This document shows, one piece after another, positions 63,531 to 64,000 of a stretch of 64,000 bases of DNA; the first letter of the stretch is position 1; every line of letters begins with the position of its first letter. Both the position numbers and the translations under genes were made by a program. Source of the stretch: Ptiloglossa arizonensis (lineage: Eukaryota > Arthropoda > Insecta > Hymenoptera > Colletidae); the NCBI RefSeq assembly GCF_051014685.1, contig NC_135051.1:11427557-11491556 (forward strand). The letters run 5' to 3'. The notes under the pieces are model-generated. The model had not been told where the DNA came from, searched no databases, and saw only the letters and a list, made by a program, of their open reading frames with translations.

Positions 63531-64000
63531 GGGTAAATGACATTAGTTTACTAGACATTGTCGATTGTGCAACCAGTTAGAGTAGCACGGAAAAAATAAC
63601 TAGATTCTATTCTTTGTTTTATTGATTCTTTATTCACAATTTTAATCAAAACGTTTCCTGTCTGTATTCGGTTGTTTCTTATAAGAAGGGTACCGAACGT
63701 ACAACTATAAAGATCATACGTGATTATCGTTGACACCGTAATTTTGTTTCATTCAATCGTCGCTTCTTCCATTAAATACATAGAGTAACACAGTGCTTAT
63801 CGCTAACACATGGTTCCCTAAAACAGATTCCGTATATACCTAATTATAATAACCAGTTTGCTTAATATAATATACTAGTTAAAGGTAGATACGCTACCGG
63901 TTTCTTCGGTTCAATCGATGCAATCGGCAACCGCGTTCTTTTCACAATAGCTTCATCCTAAATCGTTCCGAAAAAAAAAGGGTGCACCTATAAATTGGAA

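Larger units (their letters stand above)
49204..64000. other. Wnt11 upstream region or 5' intron, no recognised host exon
   Basis: No minus-strand exon with a signal peptide and in-phase donor could be recognised, so the true 5' end may be here unseen or beyond the window. Contents named separately: minisatellite, Tc1 fragment, CpG-rich block, retroelement block, repeat family X copy 3. Stretches 51900-53000, 53250-54600, 55350-56900 and 59920-62900 are AT-rich with nothing identified. Confidence 0.5.

Overview
The window is animal nuclear DNA, almost certainly insect: AT-rich, with GT-AG introns from tens of bases to 18 kb and a heavy load of decayed transposons. A Wnt11 gene, the intron structure and the transposon types (Tc1, mariner, hAT, Pao and Gypsy remnants) point to a non-dipteran insect. 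I would guess Hymenoptera, but this is inference. No rRNA, tRNA, CRISPR array or bacterial-type operon was recognised.

Three protein-coding genes are supported. (1) The 3' part of an extended synaptotagmin (E-Syt2-like, + strand, about 625-3102) carries the end of the first C2 domain, all of the second and all of the third. (2) A complete 14-exon EFHC2-like gene (+ strand, 4161-18686) assembles into 760 codons plus stop with every intron phase agreeing. It has three DM10 domains and a degenerate EF-hand tail, as expected for a ciliary doublet-microtubule protein. (3) A Wnt11 gene (- strand, four coding exons between 49203 and 19470) is convergent with EFHC2, their stop codons being about 0.8 kb apart. 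The Wnt11 signal-peptide exon was not found and should lie above 49203 or outside the window.

Region by region: 1-3102 E-Syt2; 3103-4160 its 3'UTR and a short intergenic gap; 4161-18686 EFHC2, whose introns hold an inverted-repeat element (4668-5219), a Tc1 relic (about 6190-6960), a hAT relic (about 7076-8350) and a Tc1-like element with both ends (9673-10554); 19470-49203 Wnt11. Wnt11 intron 3 (about 18 kb) holds a Pao gag relic, a candidate broken retrocopy, a 79-bp tandem repeat and several dispersed repeats. Intron 2 (about 1.1 kb) holds a pogo-like MITE. Intron 1 (about 9.7 kb) holds Tc1, mariner and Gypsy remnants. From 49204 to 64000 no host exon was recognised. That stretch has a 13-bp minisatellite, a Tc1 fragment, a CpG-rich AT-poor block (about 54640-55330, possible regulatory DNA) and a 3-kb GC-rich non-LTR retrotransposon block (about 56930-59910) with parts in opposite orientations.

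The three genes have no known shared pathway. E-Syt2 acts at ER-plasma membrane contacts, EFHC2 in cilia and Wnt11 is a secreted signal. Nothing here is strong evidence for a new biological system. The best leads are the broken reading frame at 26357-26838, the dispersed repeat family with three copies, the head-to-head retroelement block and the CpG-rich block upstream of Wnt11.
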